Assembly (NCBI RefSeq): GCF_000006405.1
Contig: NW_003211319.1
Span: 64,459 to 128,458 of the forward strand
DNA length: 64,000 nt
Direction of reading: 5' to 3'
From: Perkinsus marinus ATCC 50983
Lineage: Eukaryota; Perkinsozoa; Perkinsida; Perkinsidae
Shown: positions 14,725 to 26,757 of the stretch, in pieces
Numbering within the stretch: position 1 is the first letter of the stretch
Layout: each line of letters opens with the position of its first letter
Program-made: the position numbers and the translations under genes
Notes under the pieces: generated by a model
What the model saw: the letters and a program-made list of their open reading frames with translations, nothing else
What the model was told of the DNA's origin: nothing
The model's database searches: none

Positions 14725-15512
14725 TCACGAGTCCAATTGCGAAGGCTGGAATTGGATGATCTTGTCTACGAAAGTTAGATTGGTGTAGTGATGGCCCATT
14801 GTAGTCGAGTACATATCAAAGCTCATTCTTTCGAGAATATGCCATGTTAAGACGGAACCGTTCACTGTAGTCATTGTGTTGGGAAATTCTAGAGTCAGCT
14901 GAAGGCTCTTCGGGTCTCCGGTAGAGGAAATCACAGTCGCGTCGAAGCCAATGTCGAAATGAGGTTTGAGCCACGCCTTACCAACAGCACTGAAATTTAC
15001 CCCGAAATAGATGGCTCTTTTCACCCTGGAGTAAAATCCAGCCTCACCTGAAATCTTGAACTCAGCCAAGTAGCTTCTAGTCTTCGGATCATACTTCCCT
15101 GGACCGCCTCCTGATGTGCAGATCTCAATGGCTCCATCTAGTAGATGTGTTATAGGTTTCGGTATCAGATCCACCACGATAGGGGTCGCACAACCACCAG
15201 TTTTAACCTCGAGGGACTCCGGGATACCTTTATTAATAGTAGCATTGAGTCCAAAGAGAACAGTTTTGGTTGGATCGAACGCATCGAAGAAATAAGTATC
15301 GATATTGACACCCATTTCAGTCCGAGATCGAGCTCCCCAGTAGCACAGAAGGGCTTGTCCTTCGGCTTGGCATTCTTCGAGCAGTTCGGGGGATAGGAGA
15401 AGTTAGAAGGACCCGCAAGTATGCGCTGTGCCATACTACTACCAGGGTGTGCCCGAATCACCTCAGCTTCGACTTGTGCGATACTGAGGAGAAGAAGATA
15501 GGCTGAGTTCAT
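14725..15512 (-). pseudogene. Secreted protein of unknown family, with a frameshift near 15312
   Basis: The frame opens at 15512 with MNSAYLLLLSIAQVEA, a signal peptide, then continues through CATGELDLGLK. It then runs out of frame, while a second frame (from 15315, stop at 14725) continues as GVNIDTYFFDAFDPTK and about 190 further residues. Inserting one G in the AAATGGGTG stretch would restore K-W-G-V-N. Cysteines and N-x-S/T sites (NATI, NFSA, NGSV, NLTF) fit an extracellular protein. I recognise no family; perkinsids encode many such secreted proteins (inference). The break is either a real frameshift (pseudogene) or a one-base sequencing error; no splice sites explain it. Confidence 0.6.
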
Positions 15513-15728
15513 CGTGGGATAAATCAGAAACACGAACTACGAAGTTTGCAGCGAAAAATGTGTAAGAATGGCGGCGTAAATTCGGTAGGAGTAGTATGTG
15601 GAATCCCCAATACTGCGCATAGATAGCTGGGCTCTGTTCTGTATATGCGTACGGAGAGCATGCGCACGTGAACCATTGAATACGGTGGGAAGCTTGTTCC
15701 TGGCGAACAGCTCTGACCGAATTTATCA

Positions 15729-15852
15729 GGCATCACCCGTTTTACGTTAAGTGGTGTAATCTTCTCCAAAAAACGCGATATTCGCGGTGATATGCAGTAG
15801 TCGTGAAATATATTTTTCACTAGTGTTTTTCATATCACTAGATTGAAACTTC
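15729..15852 (+). repeat. Family A repeat copy
   Basis: Left terminus eroded (CATCACCCGTTTTACG), right end CACTAGATTGAAACTTC. Intergenic, upstream of the secreted-protein gene. Confidence 0.65.
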
Positions 15853-16200
15853 ATCGTCCCCGACCGTGCATCTTCTAGTTGACTCTAGGTATGAAAGTTT
15901 TGTTCTATCGTGTTTGTTATTGCTCCAACAGAGTGAAGTTTGCGACTATAACAGCTCAGGGCACAGACGTTTCTGACGAGGTGGGGGATACCTTTTTTCG
16001 TTGATATCGGATATCATGTGCATAACAAAATTAGATTCGCGTCCATTATGGTCACCATCTCGAAAATAAAACCAATACATGGCCAATTACAGTGCGTGCC
16101 AATTTGATATGCAAATGTGCGGTTTTTCTTGAGATTAATGGTAATCGCTTTGATAGTTCACCGATACAATGTAAACATTGCTACGAACATGTACTGTATG

Positions 16201-16319
16201 CGTTGGTAATAGTATGGGAAATTTTTGGAGATTCTTATTGGTTCTGTACACTTCTACTCTAATTCGTGTGTAAACTTCTATGATAAGTGAGAGAACTCTC
16301 GAACTCAGCTGAGGACAGA
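16201..16319 (+). repeat. Family B repeat copy
   Basis: GTTGGTAATAGTATGGG to GAACTCAGCTGAGG. Intergenic, upstream of riboflavin kinase. Confidence 0.6.
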
Positions 16320-16889
16320 GTACCTGTCTTAATTCACTCGATCATGGATCTGCTTCGCTCCGCGATTTTGGCGTTTTAGATTGTTCTCTCCAGCAAGTGG
16401 GATTACCAGAGATGGATCACCATCGAGATAGCTCAAACGCTTGGTTCTAGTAGGTAGAGCTACTTCAGATGTATCACACACTTAAACGGTGTGAATGTTG
16501 AGTCACTCGCATTAACAGAATTTCTTACAGTTTTTGACATTGTGTTAAGAGTAGTGCAAGGAAGAGTTTTTGGTGTGGGAAGCGCTCGAGCCATGGTAAA
16601 GTGAGCGAAAGCTCATAATAATTTCCTCATATTTGTTATCAACAACCGCAGTTGATGACATTTCCCCTACGTAGTTTTGCGAATCTTGCATTGTGTCGAT
16701 TGCTAGTTCTCTATTGTGATGCAATTTGATCATAATAAAGTATCATGAATAGAAAAAATTTTTTTCTCAAAATTTACACATCATTACGCAATATACATTT
16801 TTCCATGTATACTCCAGAAAATCTGTTCTCCGTCCTCTCACGATTGGGCCGGGCAGATCGTAGGTTGAACTAGTTTTCAAGTATCGTCA

Positions 16890-18622
16890 ATGAATCCAGC
16901 CAAGGAGAGTATTACTCGCGTATTGCATCTTCTAGAGCCTCCAGCGCGACTAACAGGAATAGTGGCATCTGGGTGCGGCAGAGGCTCTAAGCTGTTGGGG
17001 TACCCTACGGCTAACATCACTTCAGATAGCCCTGCAGTTGCTCAGTTCTTGGAGGCAGCGGAAACTGGTAATTCTGGGAGACAAATGGACACGATTTTGA
17101 TCAGCTCGCATTTCACTGTGAGTTGAAGTCTAGCACCATCATGAAGAAATTCCACACGTCTTGATGTGAAGGTTTTTGGGGGCTTTACGTATACTGGTTT
17201 TTATAGTATATAAATCAGGGGTGGTCTCGGCAACGCTGTGTAAAACTCCTTGATCACTGTGTTGTAGGAGTTAACAGACTTGCACGATCATACATCTCGA
17301 CGAGTTTTATAGTAGTATTATACGTATGGATGGTATGACATATATCTACAATGGAGTGTCACCCGTTTTACGTGAATTGCTGTAATACTCTACGTGAAAA
17401 ACGGAATATTTGCGAGCCAGAGGCTTTTGCCCACGAAGTGAAGTGTGAAATATATTTTTCACAAGTATTTTTCATATCACGGGTGAAACTCTAATATATC
17501 ATGACATATGTACGCAAAGTGGCGTAATACTTGGTGAAAAACCCGAATTTCGCACTATGTAGTAGTCGTGAAATCTGTTTCTCACTAGTGTTTTTCATAT
17601 CACTAGAGTGAAACTTCAATGTATATCAAAGTTTGGTATTACATCTTTTCATGTGCATCAAATGTACACAATATAATACCGAGAAACTGAAGACCACCGT
17701 AGAGTAGCGCTCAGATCCTTCAAAACTTTTTTGCTATGCATCCACAGTGAATGTGATTACGATGTGTCGAGTTCTTCACGTCTCAACGGATTGTAGCTTC
17801 ATCAGGTGTCTACCTTGGTTTCGCCCAAGTCCGATATGCTAAGGAGTGCTCTGCATCAAAGGGCGACCGCGAGGTTCACCCGACAGCGCTGAGTGTAGGG
17901 GTAAATCCAAGCTTCAATGATGTCAAGGAGAAGCTGGTGGAAGCCTATATAATGCATCAGTAGGGGTGGTCACTGCTCAGGGGGTGTCTCCATCGTTTTC
18001 AGGTTCACTTCGGATTTTTACGGTACTGAACTGCGACTGCTAGTACTGGGCAGATTCCGTCCAGAACTTCCGTTCGAATCGATCGAGCAGTTGAAAGCTG
18101 AGATGAAGGTACTAAACGAAGGAAAATTGTGAAGTTGCGTCGGATGTGTGTCTGTTGGATAAGTAAACGCGGATTAGGAAAGTTACTTACAGCGCTGTGA
18201 TTTGAGGAAACTTGAAGTTTTTGGTGCTATCCATTTTACGGGTTTGATGGTTTGTATATGATGTAACGGGTCAGAAACGTTGTCAATCGATTTTTACTAT
18301 TTTTACTATTTTGCTTATAAAAGGTCGGTCATGAAATTTTTCTAATTCAGCAAAGGTTATTTGCATAACGGTTTGGTTAGTACGTTAGAGTAGCTCTGCT
18401 CAGTGTGCTAGACTAAGACGTCAATTAGATTTCCTGCTACCTGAAAAGTATAGATAATCACCTCTTTATGGTTCTCATGCTGTAATATTGTAGATTTATT
18501 CTCTTCAGATTGACTGCGATTTCACAATGCACGAGCTGTCAACGGAAAGGTTGAAGGCATTCCGTGATGATGCTCTGTTCCAGGCTACTTCTACTGCTAG
18601 TGCTACTCCTTCAAATATGTGA
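16890..18622 (+). CDS. RFK: Riboflavin kinase, four exons
   Basis: Riboflavin kinase phosphorylates riboflavin to FMN, the first step in making flavin cofactors. Exons 16890-17067, 17806-17959, 18003-18108 and 18509-18622 join in phase to give 183 residues. Visible family features are GRGSKLLGYPTANI (nucleotide-binding N-terminal part), TALSVGVNPSFND and DFYGTELRLLVLGRFRPE (the flavokinase core). The ATG at 16890 is the first in frame and leaves about 20 residues before the conserved domain. There is no FAD synthetase domain, so this is the monofunctional eukaryotic type. Intron 1 (738 bp) carries two family-A copies in a row; intron 2 is only 43 nt. Confidence 0.95.
17352..17493 (+). repeat. 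Family A repeat copy (first of an adjacent pair)
   Basis: TGGAGTGTCACCCG to GGGTGAAACTCTA, with a short internal insertion (GAGCCAGAGGCTTTTGCCC). In RFK intron 1. Confidence 0.75.
17509..17619 (+). repeat. Family A repeat copy (second of an adjacent pair)
   Basis: Same orientation as the preceding copy, 15 bp away. Left terminus missing; ends CACTAGAGTGAAACTTCA. Confidence 0.65.
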
Positions 18623-18719
18623 TACAACCTCCTCTGTTGTGTTCGCGTCAATGATGCTCGAGTGATGAGCATGCGTAACCCTTCTACCCGTTCATTGTCG
18701 AAATCTGAATGCGTTCACT

Positions 18720-18764
18720 AAATGTCATTTCCTCGAGCACTACGAGGACTACGAAATGACATTT
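18720..18764. repeat. Inverted repeat about 100 bp downstream of RFK
   Basis: AAATGTCATTTC and GAAATGACATTT are perfect 12-bp arms around a smaller CTCG/CGAG stem. Could be a 3'-end structure or a small transposon end. Confidence 0.6.
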
Positions 18765-18896
18765 CAGAAATTTGGTTTTATTGGGGTTTCCGATTTGGGC
18801 AAAACACTGCTCGTGAAATTTAGACTTTTGTGACTTTAATGTGTTGAATGTGTAATGTGTTTATGTGTTTAATGTGTAACTCGTGAAATTTAGACC

Positions 18897-19254
18897 TCGC
18901 AACGTGCACAGAGAGTATTCCGGTACACCCTCGAGAGGAGAGTCTGAACTTTTCACCGGAACATACATATGTTGATATCGCGACTGATGAGAATCTGCTT
19001 CGTAAATTCGGAGATCTTAATAACATCGGACTCCATGTGTTAGTAAGGATATGGAAATCTGAGAAAATTTTTAAATGTTTTTGCCGGTTTCTGTACACTT
19101 CTACGACGATTGGTATATGAGCTTCTATATTTGATGAGGAAACTCCTGAGATACGCTGAGGGAAGCAGACAGTTTTTCCAAAACTGACCGGAGATAGTGC
19201 CAATTCTCTGTGGAGGTGGACGTGACGCTGACCTGCTCAAGTGGACGACATTTT
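18897..19254 (+). CDS. Possible two-exon fragment, unknown
   Basis: An open frame reads LNFSPEHTYVDIATDENLL then RKFGDLNNIGLHVL up to a good donor (TTA|GTAAGG near 19045). After a family-B repeat, an acceptor near 19216 leads to VDVTLTCSSGRHFRDEI and a stop. Composition looks coding, but start, frame continuity and family are unknown. Upstream, an 18-bp sequence (CTCGTGAAATTTAGAC) is repeated 70 bp apart. Confidence 0.28.
19052..19171 (+). repeat. Family B repeat copy
   Basis: GGTTTCTGTACACTTCTACG and GAAACTCCTGAGATACGCTG mark the family. Would lie in the intron of the preceding candidate gene. Confidence 0.6.
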
Positions 19255-20701
19255 CGCGACGAGATCTAACATGGTCGAATTCCTTATTGTAGCCTCGCAT
19301 CGCTCCTCTCAATCTCAGTCGATGTGCTGTTCTCAGTTCGCAGGATGTACTCATATTTCCTACTGTCCATCCTACTAGACTTCGTGCTTATATCAATACT
19401 CTTGTCCTCCACTACCATGAGTTGTTATGTTCCCTAATACTATTGAATCCAAGTTGAAATCAATGCGCATCACATTCATCCTATCCGAGAACGTTCGAGG
19501 TCATCCTGGTCGAAATGGATTGTATTCAAACTTGAACTTAAACGCCCCTTTTGATTGGTCTTAGGATTTTCATCACTAAATTCAGAGACGGCGCGGAACT
19601 GAGCTTCTCTGTGTGACGCCGCTTGAGGAAGTCAACACAACGTGGTGCAACATCAAATGCTCAGCTATCCGAAAAAGCTGCGAACGCTGGACAGCAACAG
19701 ACTATTGTGCATCGCAGTTGGACGAGCATTCTTGCCGAGAGCCAACTACACTACTGCTGAACGATTTCGGCGATCCTGGGAAGTGCCGAGAATAACACAA
19801 CTCGAAGAATAGTCAGAAATTTGCTTCTGAGGGACGCGTGGCCGCCTCAGTAAAGCTACGTACAATGACTTCCTTGAAACGAAGACGAAGTTAGACGCAT
19901 CAGTGGGCGTTAAGCCCTTAACAGAAATGGCGATCTAGCCTCAACCACAACACACGTCTTGTAACAAGACCAATATATTCCACAAAAGAACTCGCTCACG
20001 GCAATGCGTGTCGAGAACGGTATGTCTGAGCACTCAAGGCAAGGGAGAAAGCTTTACAGTATAGTATTGCACGGTGATCAGACCGTCTCAACCAAAAAAT
20101 TCGGGCGTTCTTTCCGAAATCCTCCTCCGAGTTGGTGAAGTCCTGACAATGAACAACCATTGACAATCATTCGGGAATACCCAGAGACGCCTTAGGTCTG
20201 AGTCGCGGAGAGATGCTGAGAAGAGCTGTCACAATGTGGATGGGAATATGATGCTCAGCAATATGGACATACGAATATGGAAATCACAGATATATCAAGG
20301 CATGGACTTTCGCACTTGAGATGATACAACTCTACTTACTCCAGAGAGAACAGTGACACGTCTATAGGCTCGTCTTGGGCAGACATCTGAAAGGAACCAA
20401 AGCTGTATTCCAAGAGTTATGGAGTTATCTACCCACCCGGTTGGTCGAAAAAGTGCTGCTCGGATAGTCTGTGGCGTCCCCGAAGAGTCTGACAGAGAGA
20501 GCGCAGTAACCCGCATGAACCGACAAGTACGGGAAGATGGGCGATAAACATTCATGTGAACGTAGGGAGGGTGGCCGAAGATTGATAGAAAATCCCCGAG
20601 TTGCTATGCAAGAAAAAAGTTCACACACGAGGCACTCTCTTGGTAGAATCAACACTCAATTTGGTGATATAGAGTTAATCAATGACAGGAAACCTCAAGA
20701 A

Positions 20702-20703
<2 letters not shown>

Positions 20704-20774
<71 letters not shown>

Positions 20775-20775
20775 A
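20704..20775 (+). repeat. GTA trinucleotide microsatellite, about 24 units
   Basis: Almost pure GTA/AGT. The valine-rich frame through it is not a gene. Confidence 0.95.
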
Positions 20776-21597
20776 CTTACTCGCTCTGTGAGAGAATGAG
20801 TAAGGCAAGATACTGGACATAACTAGGTGGCAGAGAGAAAGCTGGAGGGTCGGGCGGAGAGGGCAGTGGGTGTAGCTTTGGGGTAGAAGGCGGTGAGAGC
20901 CTGAGTAGGGAAGTGAGAGAGGGAAAGGAGGAGGAAGAGAAAGCTCTTACGGGGTAGACGATTGTTGAGAGACGAAGCTCTCAATTGGACTCAAGGATGG
21001 CAGAATTGATTCGAACATTATGAAAAAAGGTGGAAATGTAACTGCCGAAAAATGTAACGCTAGCGAACCTATTTTGTATCTTGCACGGTCGACATCAAGA
21101 TACCCTCCAAGCAGTCGCATAACTCATCATAATATCATACACTGCGCAGAGTCTAGAATCTCCGTGCCGTCCTCAAGATAGAATTTGCTTCTATGAGAAT
21201 AGAAGCATGTACATAATACGTGTACATAGTGGGCATATAACTTCGGAAGTGCTCCTTGAGGAGAGGCGAACCTCGCAAGTAGGAGTTCCTAACGCTGCTT
21301 CCTCAAGAACGGCTTCCGAAAGTTATACCGCAGATATGTTTTATCAACCAAAGCAAGCGAACCGTTATAGACACAACGAAGGTAGGCAACGTAGGACTCC
21401 ATCACGAACATTGACGTTCGGGGCTAGTGATAGTTAGCACTAGGCCTTTAATTTTCGTCGGTTTTCGGAGCAGCTGCTGACGAGTTGGTCGAGTATGCAG
21501 GGTTTCATATTCTTTGCAAGATCCCCAGACCGGAAGCTTTCGAGTGATGGTTCATACGTTTTCATATCTATTCTGGATCGGGCTGGACAATTACATA

Positions 21598-21625
21598 TGC
21601 ACGCACGCACGCACGCACGCACAAA
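21598..21625 (+). repeat. ACGC tetranucleotide microsatellite, about 7 units
   Basis: Uninterrupted GCAC/ACGC array. Confidence 0.95.
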
Positions 21626-21828
21626 GTTATCGTGAAGTGCACTTGTGGTTGATCATGTGCAAATTAAACCACACTGGTGTCCCCTCAACTCTCTGTAGTA
21701 ACTCGGTGATCTATCCCGAAGTGTCGATCATGAATATTCAGGGTTGTTGAGTGATTGTGAAGCTCATAACCAACTGTGGGTTCGAATTTGTCGCATTCTT
21801 ACTAACAATGAAAACCATTCATCAGACC

Positions 21829-22120
21829 GGTGGAGCCGACGGGAGAGGATCAGCGAGGATATGATTCGAAAGATCCTAGTGCGAAGACCACGACCGATTT
21901 ACTGGAGGAGCTATTGTATCATGCTCCCAGTAGTAGAGGGATGATTATTCGGCAGGGTCGTTGGAATATTTTGGTCGAGTGGTTAGAGCGCTGGTGTATT
22001 GATCCGTCGGGCCTGAAAGCTATCTGTGGAGGGAGGGAAGTCATTTCCCTGGATAGAACCAGAGTCAGTCCCCATGAAGTCTTTGGTACAAATATCCTCA
22101 CTATAATCCAACTCATCTAA
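21829..22120 (+). CDS. Possible exon of unknown protein
   Basis: An acceptor-like site (ttcatcag) is followed by an open frame encoding TTDLLEELLYHAPSS, then GRWNILVEWLERWCIDPSG, and ending at a stop at 22120. Hydrophobic-charged periodicity suggests helices. No family, no donor and no partner exon were found. Confidence 0.22.
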
Positions 22121-22827
22121 ATCATTGATATCATAACCAGAATACATTAGCAAGATAAGCCAGCAGACAAAAGTGCAATAAGCTTCAACAGAGGTGACAT
22201 AAAATGTGACAATTATCGTCTCTGACAACGATTGAACCACTTCATTGAGTAACAACTATGAGACACCCTAGCTATGAGAAAATTACACAAAGTTCACGAC
22301 TATCGAGCGATCAGTTTATCAGGCCTCACTCGTGGATGTTCAAATCCTAGAGCCGTCGTGTTCTCTGTTCGGGTATAGTGCTTCGAGTAATCCCTATTAT
22401 TTCTGTGGGGTTCTCAGTGCGAGCTTATAGAATAAGCGGTCCTCTCACTAACACTCATGCGTGCATGTATCCAGGAACTCGTTGATTTGTCGAGCTGGGA
22501 ATCCGAGTGTGTCGTTGCTGAGGTAACTCGGCTACAACTTCTGTTTTGGCCCTTGGAACACTATTGCAGAGGCATGGTGCATCAACTGTATCAACTGTAT
22601 CAATAAACGTTTGGAAGGTGCCGGATTGTATCGTTGGTTGTGGATTAGTGTGTACTGATGGAGTTTCCTGTGCCACAACTTGTGGCCCACAAGTCATGTG
22701 AGTGCTGTTGATTGACTGAATGGGTGGTGTTAAGTCAAAGCGAAGGTCGGCGGGAAGCTTGGATGGGCTCGATGAGGCTCTTTGGAAAGTTTTATCAGAC
22801 GATGGTGGAGCATTCCTACTCAGAGGG

Positions 22828-25746
22828 TCGATGTGAAGTCTATATTTACGCTGGCAGAGGTGCTGGGAAAGAGAGCATCAGACGTAGTAGTTGGGCGAGG
22901 CGAGTGACCCTGATCGTTGTCAAGGGCACTCCCTGATTCCTGAGTATGTGCATCCGTTCAGTTCATCGCTTGCTATGAGGCATTCTTTATGCAGCTATCG
23001 CAGAAAGACAGTAAATCTGCAGTTATTCGTTGCATTGCATAAACCTCTTATCACTAATATGGGGTTTACGTGGTTCAGTTCGTGATGTAGAAATATCTAA
23101 AGTACCCATCTTTGTTAGCCGCCTGGAGTGCTCATGCGGCTCGAATCTTTGCGATTAACGTTACACCGGTCTCGCTGTCGAACATGCCATACTTCTCTAG
23201 GTACTGAAGAACTGGCCAAAGATGTTTTGGGTCCCCTGGGATTCACAGTATTCCGACTCAGCTGTCGAGAGCTTCTCGATGGGGGATGGACGAATAATTG
23301 CCGTCTTCTGATCATACCCGGAGGAGCAGATTCACCGTGAGTGGACTCGAATATTGTTGATTTATTAGTTTAATACCTTATCCGCGCGGAATTTGGCTTA
23401 AGTGGCTATGATATCACTATCTTTGGGACGATGCGCTTCCTGCGATGCCCAGGGGGTTCGTCGCTCCTTGTGTTATCTGAATATTACATGAGCTTGTGTT
23501 TTGTTTGCTGCCTCGGACTTAAACGTTGGATCTTCCTAGCTGTGTATCATAGTTATTTCGGTGGAGTTGTGCGACTCCTATTTGCAAAAATTCGGATTTC
23601 ACTCCGAGAGAAGTTGCCTTAGCGGCTCTGGGTGTATCTGACTTGTGTCGCCCTCAGATGGGTTCAGGATCTTAATGGGAAAGGCTGCCGATTAATCCGC
23701 ACCTTCGTTGAAGATGGTGGATCATTCCTCGGGACATGTGCAGGATCCTACTTCGGCTCTAGTGCGTAAGTTCATCAAAAGTGGTTACATATCTCCTAGC
23801 CAAGTCGCCGAATGAAAATATGGAGTCGGAAGAGCTTTTCCCGACCCTCACCCTGGGTCTTGGTCAATCATTCACTGGTGGTCTTATTGATTCAGTGTGA
23901 ACGGGAATACGCATGGTGGTGTATGTTCCACGAATAAAACAATTTTCTCATGGAGATCTTGCGGTAGATTTTCAAGACATGGCACATTCCAGTTCTACGG
24001 TGAGAGTCCTACCGCACCATCCAAAAAGGCTGAGAGACTGTCCACGAGGAGTCTACAATGCGGATCGAATCGATTCGCTCAATGGATCAGCCACCTCGAT
24101 GGGTCGATTCAATCGGTTTATCGAGCTGGCTGACGCACACTGTGCCTGCCCTGGCTTTCCCCAAGTACGCGTTACGGCGTACAGGTGCTGTCTGTCTGTC
24201 TTTCTTTCGATTGTTTATTCACTACTTATCTGCTATGTTTATCGCATACACGGATGGACTGTTCTTGCCGTTGTTGCGATTGTACTAATTGATAATGTTT
24301 TTCGAGGGTCAACGTCCAGAGAATATAATGTTCTTGTGGGTTGTGCGCCAATTTTATTATTGGTGGTCATGTTGTTTGCCCTTGCGAACATTACTGATCA
24401 TCACAACCGCAACACGGACCATGTTAGAATGCTTGTCAAGCATTCTAACACGGTCCGTGCTTCAAGCATTGTTTGGAGGACATAGTAGTCCACGTTCACT
24501 GACGAGTTCTGCCCCGATAACTTCATATGTGGTAGAATGTACCTCTGCTGCGACAACTGGTAGTGAAGCATTTGCATCGACGGTATCGGAATCGAAGAAG
24601 GACTGGCACACATCTTCTCCCTTAGACACCGTGTCGTACGGGAGAACAGCACGTTACACATAGCTTCATTCACTTGTGATATATGCGTCGTATCATACGA
24701 CTTGTCCATGCAATCTATACTGGTCATTGAGTGAGAACGAATTCGTTCCACGGACTTACTGACACGGATGCGCTACGTGTATCTATCACAACTTGTGATT
24801 CACGAGTAGCTATTCAGTCTTATGAAATATAGGGTATAATCTCTGTCCATTCGTTGTGTTCGCTGTGTTTCTATAACCGTTGCTTCGTGACACGAAGTTC
24901 GTGTGCAAAGAACGTATCGAAAATCTAACCTCAACCGTCTCGCATTTTCCTAGCCCAGTCGGTTATTTTCGAAAGGCTCATGATTGAGTAGGAACGCGCA
25001 TTTTTCAGTTGCGTGTTTGACAAGGGTGGGCCTTTAGAAGTGCTCGGCCCCAGAGAGCTCGCCTTCCACACAGGCAAGATATCTCATTCGGGATTCTCCG
25101 TCAACATGGTAAAATGTAGCCGTTATCAGGTCCGGCGGTGGGTCCTCATTTGGCGGCATACGAATATGATTCAAATTGTGGCGCACGAGCAGCTGAGCTG
25201 GTCGATGAGGGCAGTGATGACTCTGAGTTTCCTAGAGGACCCATATTTGCGTAAGTGCATGGTACTCAGACGCTTTCGTTCACCAGATAACTACTTCCTT
25301 TTTGGAAGCATTTCCTGCTGCTGAATTCGTTTCTGTCGCAGGTATTTCAACGGTGGGCCGAGTTTTCCCTCCTCGCAGTTTCCTCGAGACTGTCGTAGTG
25401 AAGTCCTCTACCGCTACGCCTCTAGTGGTGAGCCTGCTATATTGAGGTGCCCTGTTGGGAGTGGGAAGGTGAGGATCTATCTAAGACATATCACCTATTA
25501 TAATCGTCTCCGGGCTGTCTTTGTTCTACTCAGAAGTTGAGACTCTATAGCTCACGGGTTCTGCTCCCTTCTCAGGCCATACTCTCCGGAGTCCACTTTG
25601 AGGTGCTGCCCGAGGAGCTCGCAGAGTTGAATGACGAGGATCTCACGAAACATGGAGTATGCGAATCCATGTTCCGCACAGAGAAGAAATTGAAGATACT
25701 TGCCCGCCAGTTGCTTCTTGATCTTGTTCATAATCCTACCAAGTAG
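22828..25746 (+). CDS. Stand-alone biotin-protein-ligase N-terminal (GATase-like) domain protein
   Basis: Exons encode CEVYIYAGRGAGKES (22828-22912), ELLDGGWTNNCRLLIIPGGADSP (ends 23336), WVQDLNGKGCRLIRTFVE then GGSFLGTCAGSYFGSS (23658-23765), CVFDKGGPLEVLGPRELAF (25009-25108), AAYEYDSNCGARAAELVDE (25130-25253), AYFNGGPSFP (from 25337) and AILSGVHFEV onward to a stop at 25746. This is the BPL_N pattern: a class-I glutamine-amidotransferase-like fold with a cysteine in the TCAGSY turn. In known biotin ligases this domain precedes the catalytic domain, but no ligase domain follows here. Its biochemical role is unknown. The first exon and the phase of the 25108/25130 junction are unresolved. One intron is 1.24 kb. 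Confidence 0.8.
24413..24459. repeat. Near-perfect 22-bp inverted repeat, 3-nt loop
   Basis: CACGGACC-A-TGTTAGAATGCTT and its complement are separated by GTC, with one mismatch in 22 pairs. Inside the long intron of the preceding gene. Confidence 0.85.
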
Positions 25747-25800
25747 CACAGAAGTATTTCACAGCTTTTCTCACCTCTACGAGTTTTTTGTAGTCTTTCA

Positions 25801-26129
25801 ATGAGGATGGGCTGGTCCATGGTCAATTGTGAGTATCGTCTCGACTGGGGTCGTTTATTTACAAGTTCGCATGTTCAGAACTGTGGGCTGGCTTGTGAAG
25901 AGTTAGTTCTCTCTTCCTCCAGTTTACATCATCACGCATGATTCCCCTCCTCTGTTGCCTATGTGCTGTTATCTTATGGGTTTGGCTCACCAAGACAAAG
26001 AGCTTGCTGGAGGTCAGTTGTGAGCCGTGGAAATATCTAAAATATCGATTAGGATTACACATCAGTTTGTATTGTTTTCAGGATGTGGTTCTTGCGGTGA
26101 TATATCTCTGGTATTTGAGTCGGCTAAGT
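25801..26129 (+). CDS. Possible small three-exon gene, unknown
   Basis: Reads MRMGWSMVN, then after a donor (T|GTGAGT) FYIITHDSPPLLPMCCYL with acceptor tcctccag at 25922, then after another junction CGSCGDISLVFESAK and a stop. About 55 residues, with four cysteines near the end. The splice sites are reasonable but I recognise no family. Confidence 0.25.
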
Positions 26130-26538
26130 AGAAGAGCTCTACGCTTTTGCTGCTCGTCCATAATAGCAGCTGTCATCTATCACTGACCTTCGCTCTGATT
26201 CACTCTTGTAGATCAATTTGATATGAACTCGCCTATCCATGATTTTTGTCTTTTAACGCAATCCATTTCCAAGTGTAATTGTTTTGTACTTCCGCCAAGT
26301 AAGAAGACAAGGTTCTCTCGCGGTGTTTCCCAAGAACTTCATCGTTGAATTCTAATTATGAATTGAGGTGTGAATATTATATTAATATTTATGATTAATA
26401 ATAGACCTGCAGTATTTATTCGTTTTGATTATTACATTATAACAACCGGTAATATGTTTTGATAAGGATATACCTAGCTAATAAAAGGGGGAACCTTCAT
26501 CACCTTCACGAAACGGTTTCGTAGTCTCAGTTGACACT

Positions 26539-26757
26539 ATGTGGTCTCTAGGCATCAGAACCGCACGGCGGCTTGATATCATCGGTAAGGCTGCGTCGAC
26601 TGTGGTCAAGGCCTCGACGACGACTCCTCAGCCACTAGCTATCTATGCTTGTGAGTTACTGTATTGATGATTTGGAAGTATGCAACGGTTGTTTTCAGTT
26701 GAGACGAATAAGAAGTTTCGACGGTGGAAGTTCATGCGAATGAAGAAGAAAAAGTAG
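26539..26757 (+). CDS. Small basic protein with mitochondrial-type N-terminus, two exons
   Basis: Exons 26539-26650 and 26699-26757 join in phase through a 48-nt GT-AG intron to give 56 residues. The N-terminus (MWSLGIRTARRLDIIGKAAS) is rich in arginine and hydroxylated residues with no acidic patch, like a mitochondrial presequence. The C-terminus (KKFRRWKFMRMKKKK) is strongly basic, as in very small mitoribosomal proteins such as the mS38/AURKAIP1 group. That assignment is only a suggestion from composition. Confidence 0.55.

Larger units (their letters stand above)
15513..16889. other. Intergenic with family A and family B copies
   Basis: Separates divergently transcribed neighbours. Apart from the two repeats listed I found no exon. 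A minus-strand 62-codon open frame at 16545-16733 has no support. Confidence 0.4.
19255..21828. other. 2.6 kb gene-poor region
   Basis: No exon was recognised. Open frames at 19613-19795 and 21207-21437 (plus) and 20295-20655 (minus) have no motif. The stretch 20790-20950 is purine-rich. Two microsatellites are listed separately. Confidence 0.4.

Noticed and set aside
19613-20655. Degenerate LINE retrotransposon
   Set aside because: Short cysteine-containing frames suggested it, but no reverse-transcriptase or endonuclease motif could be found.
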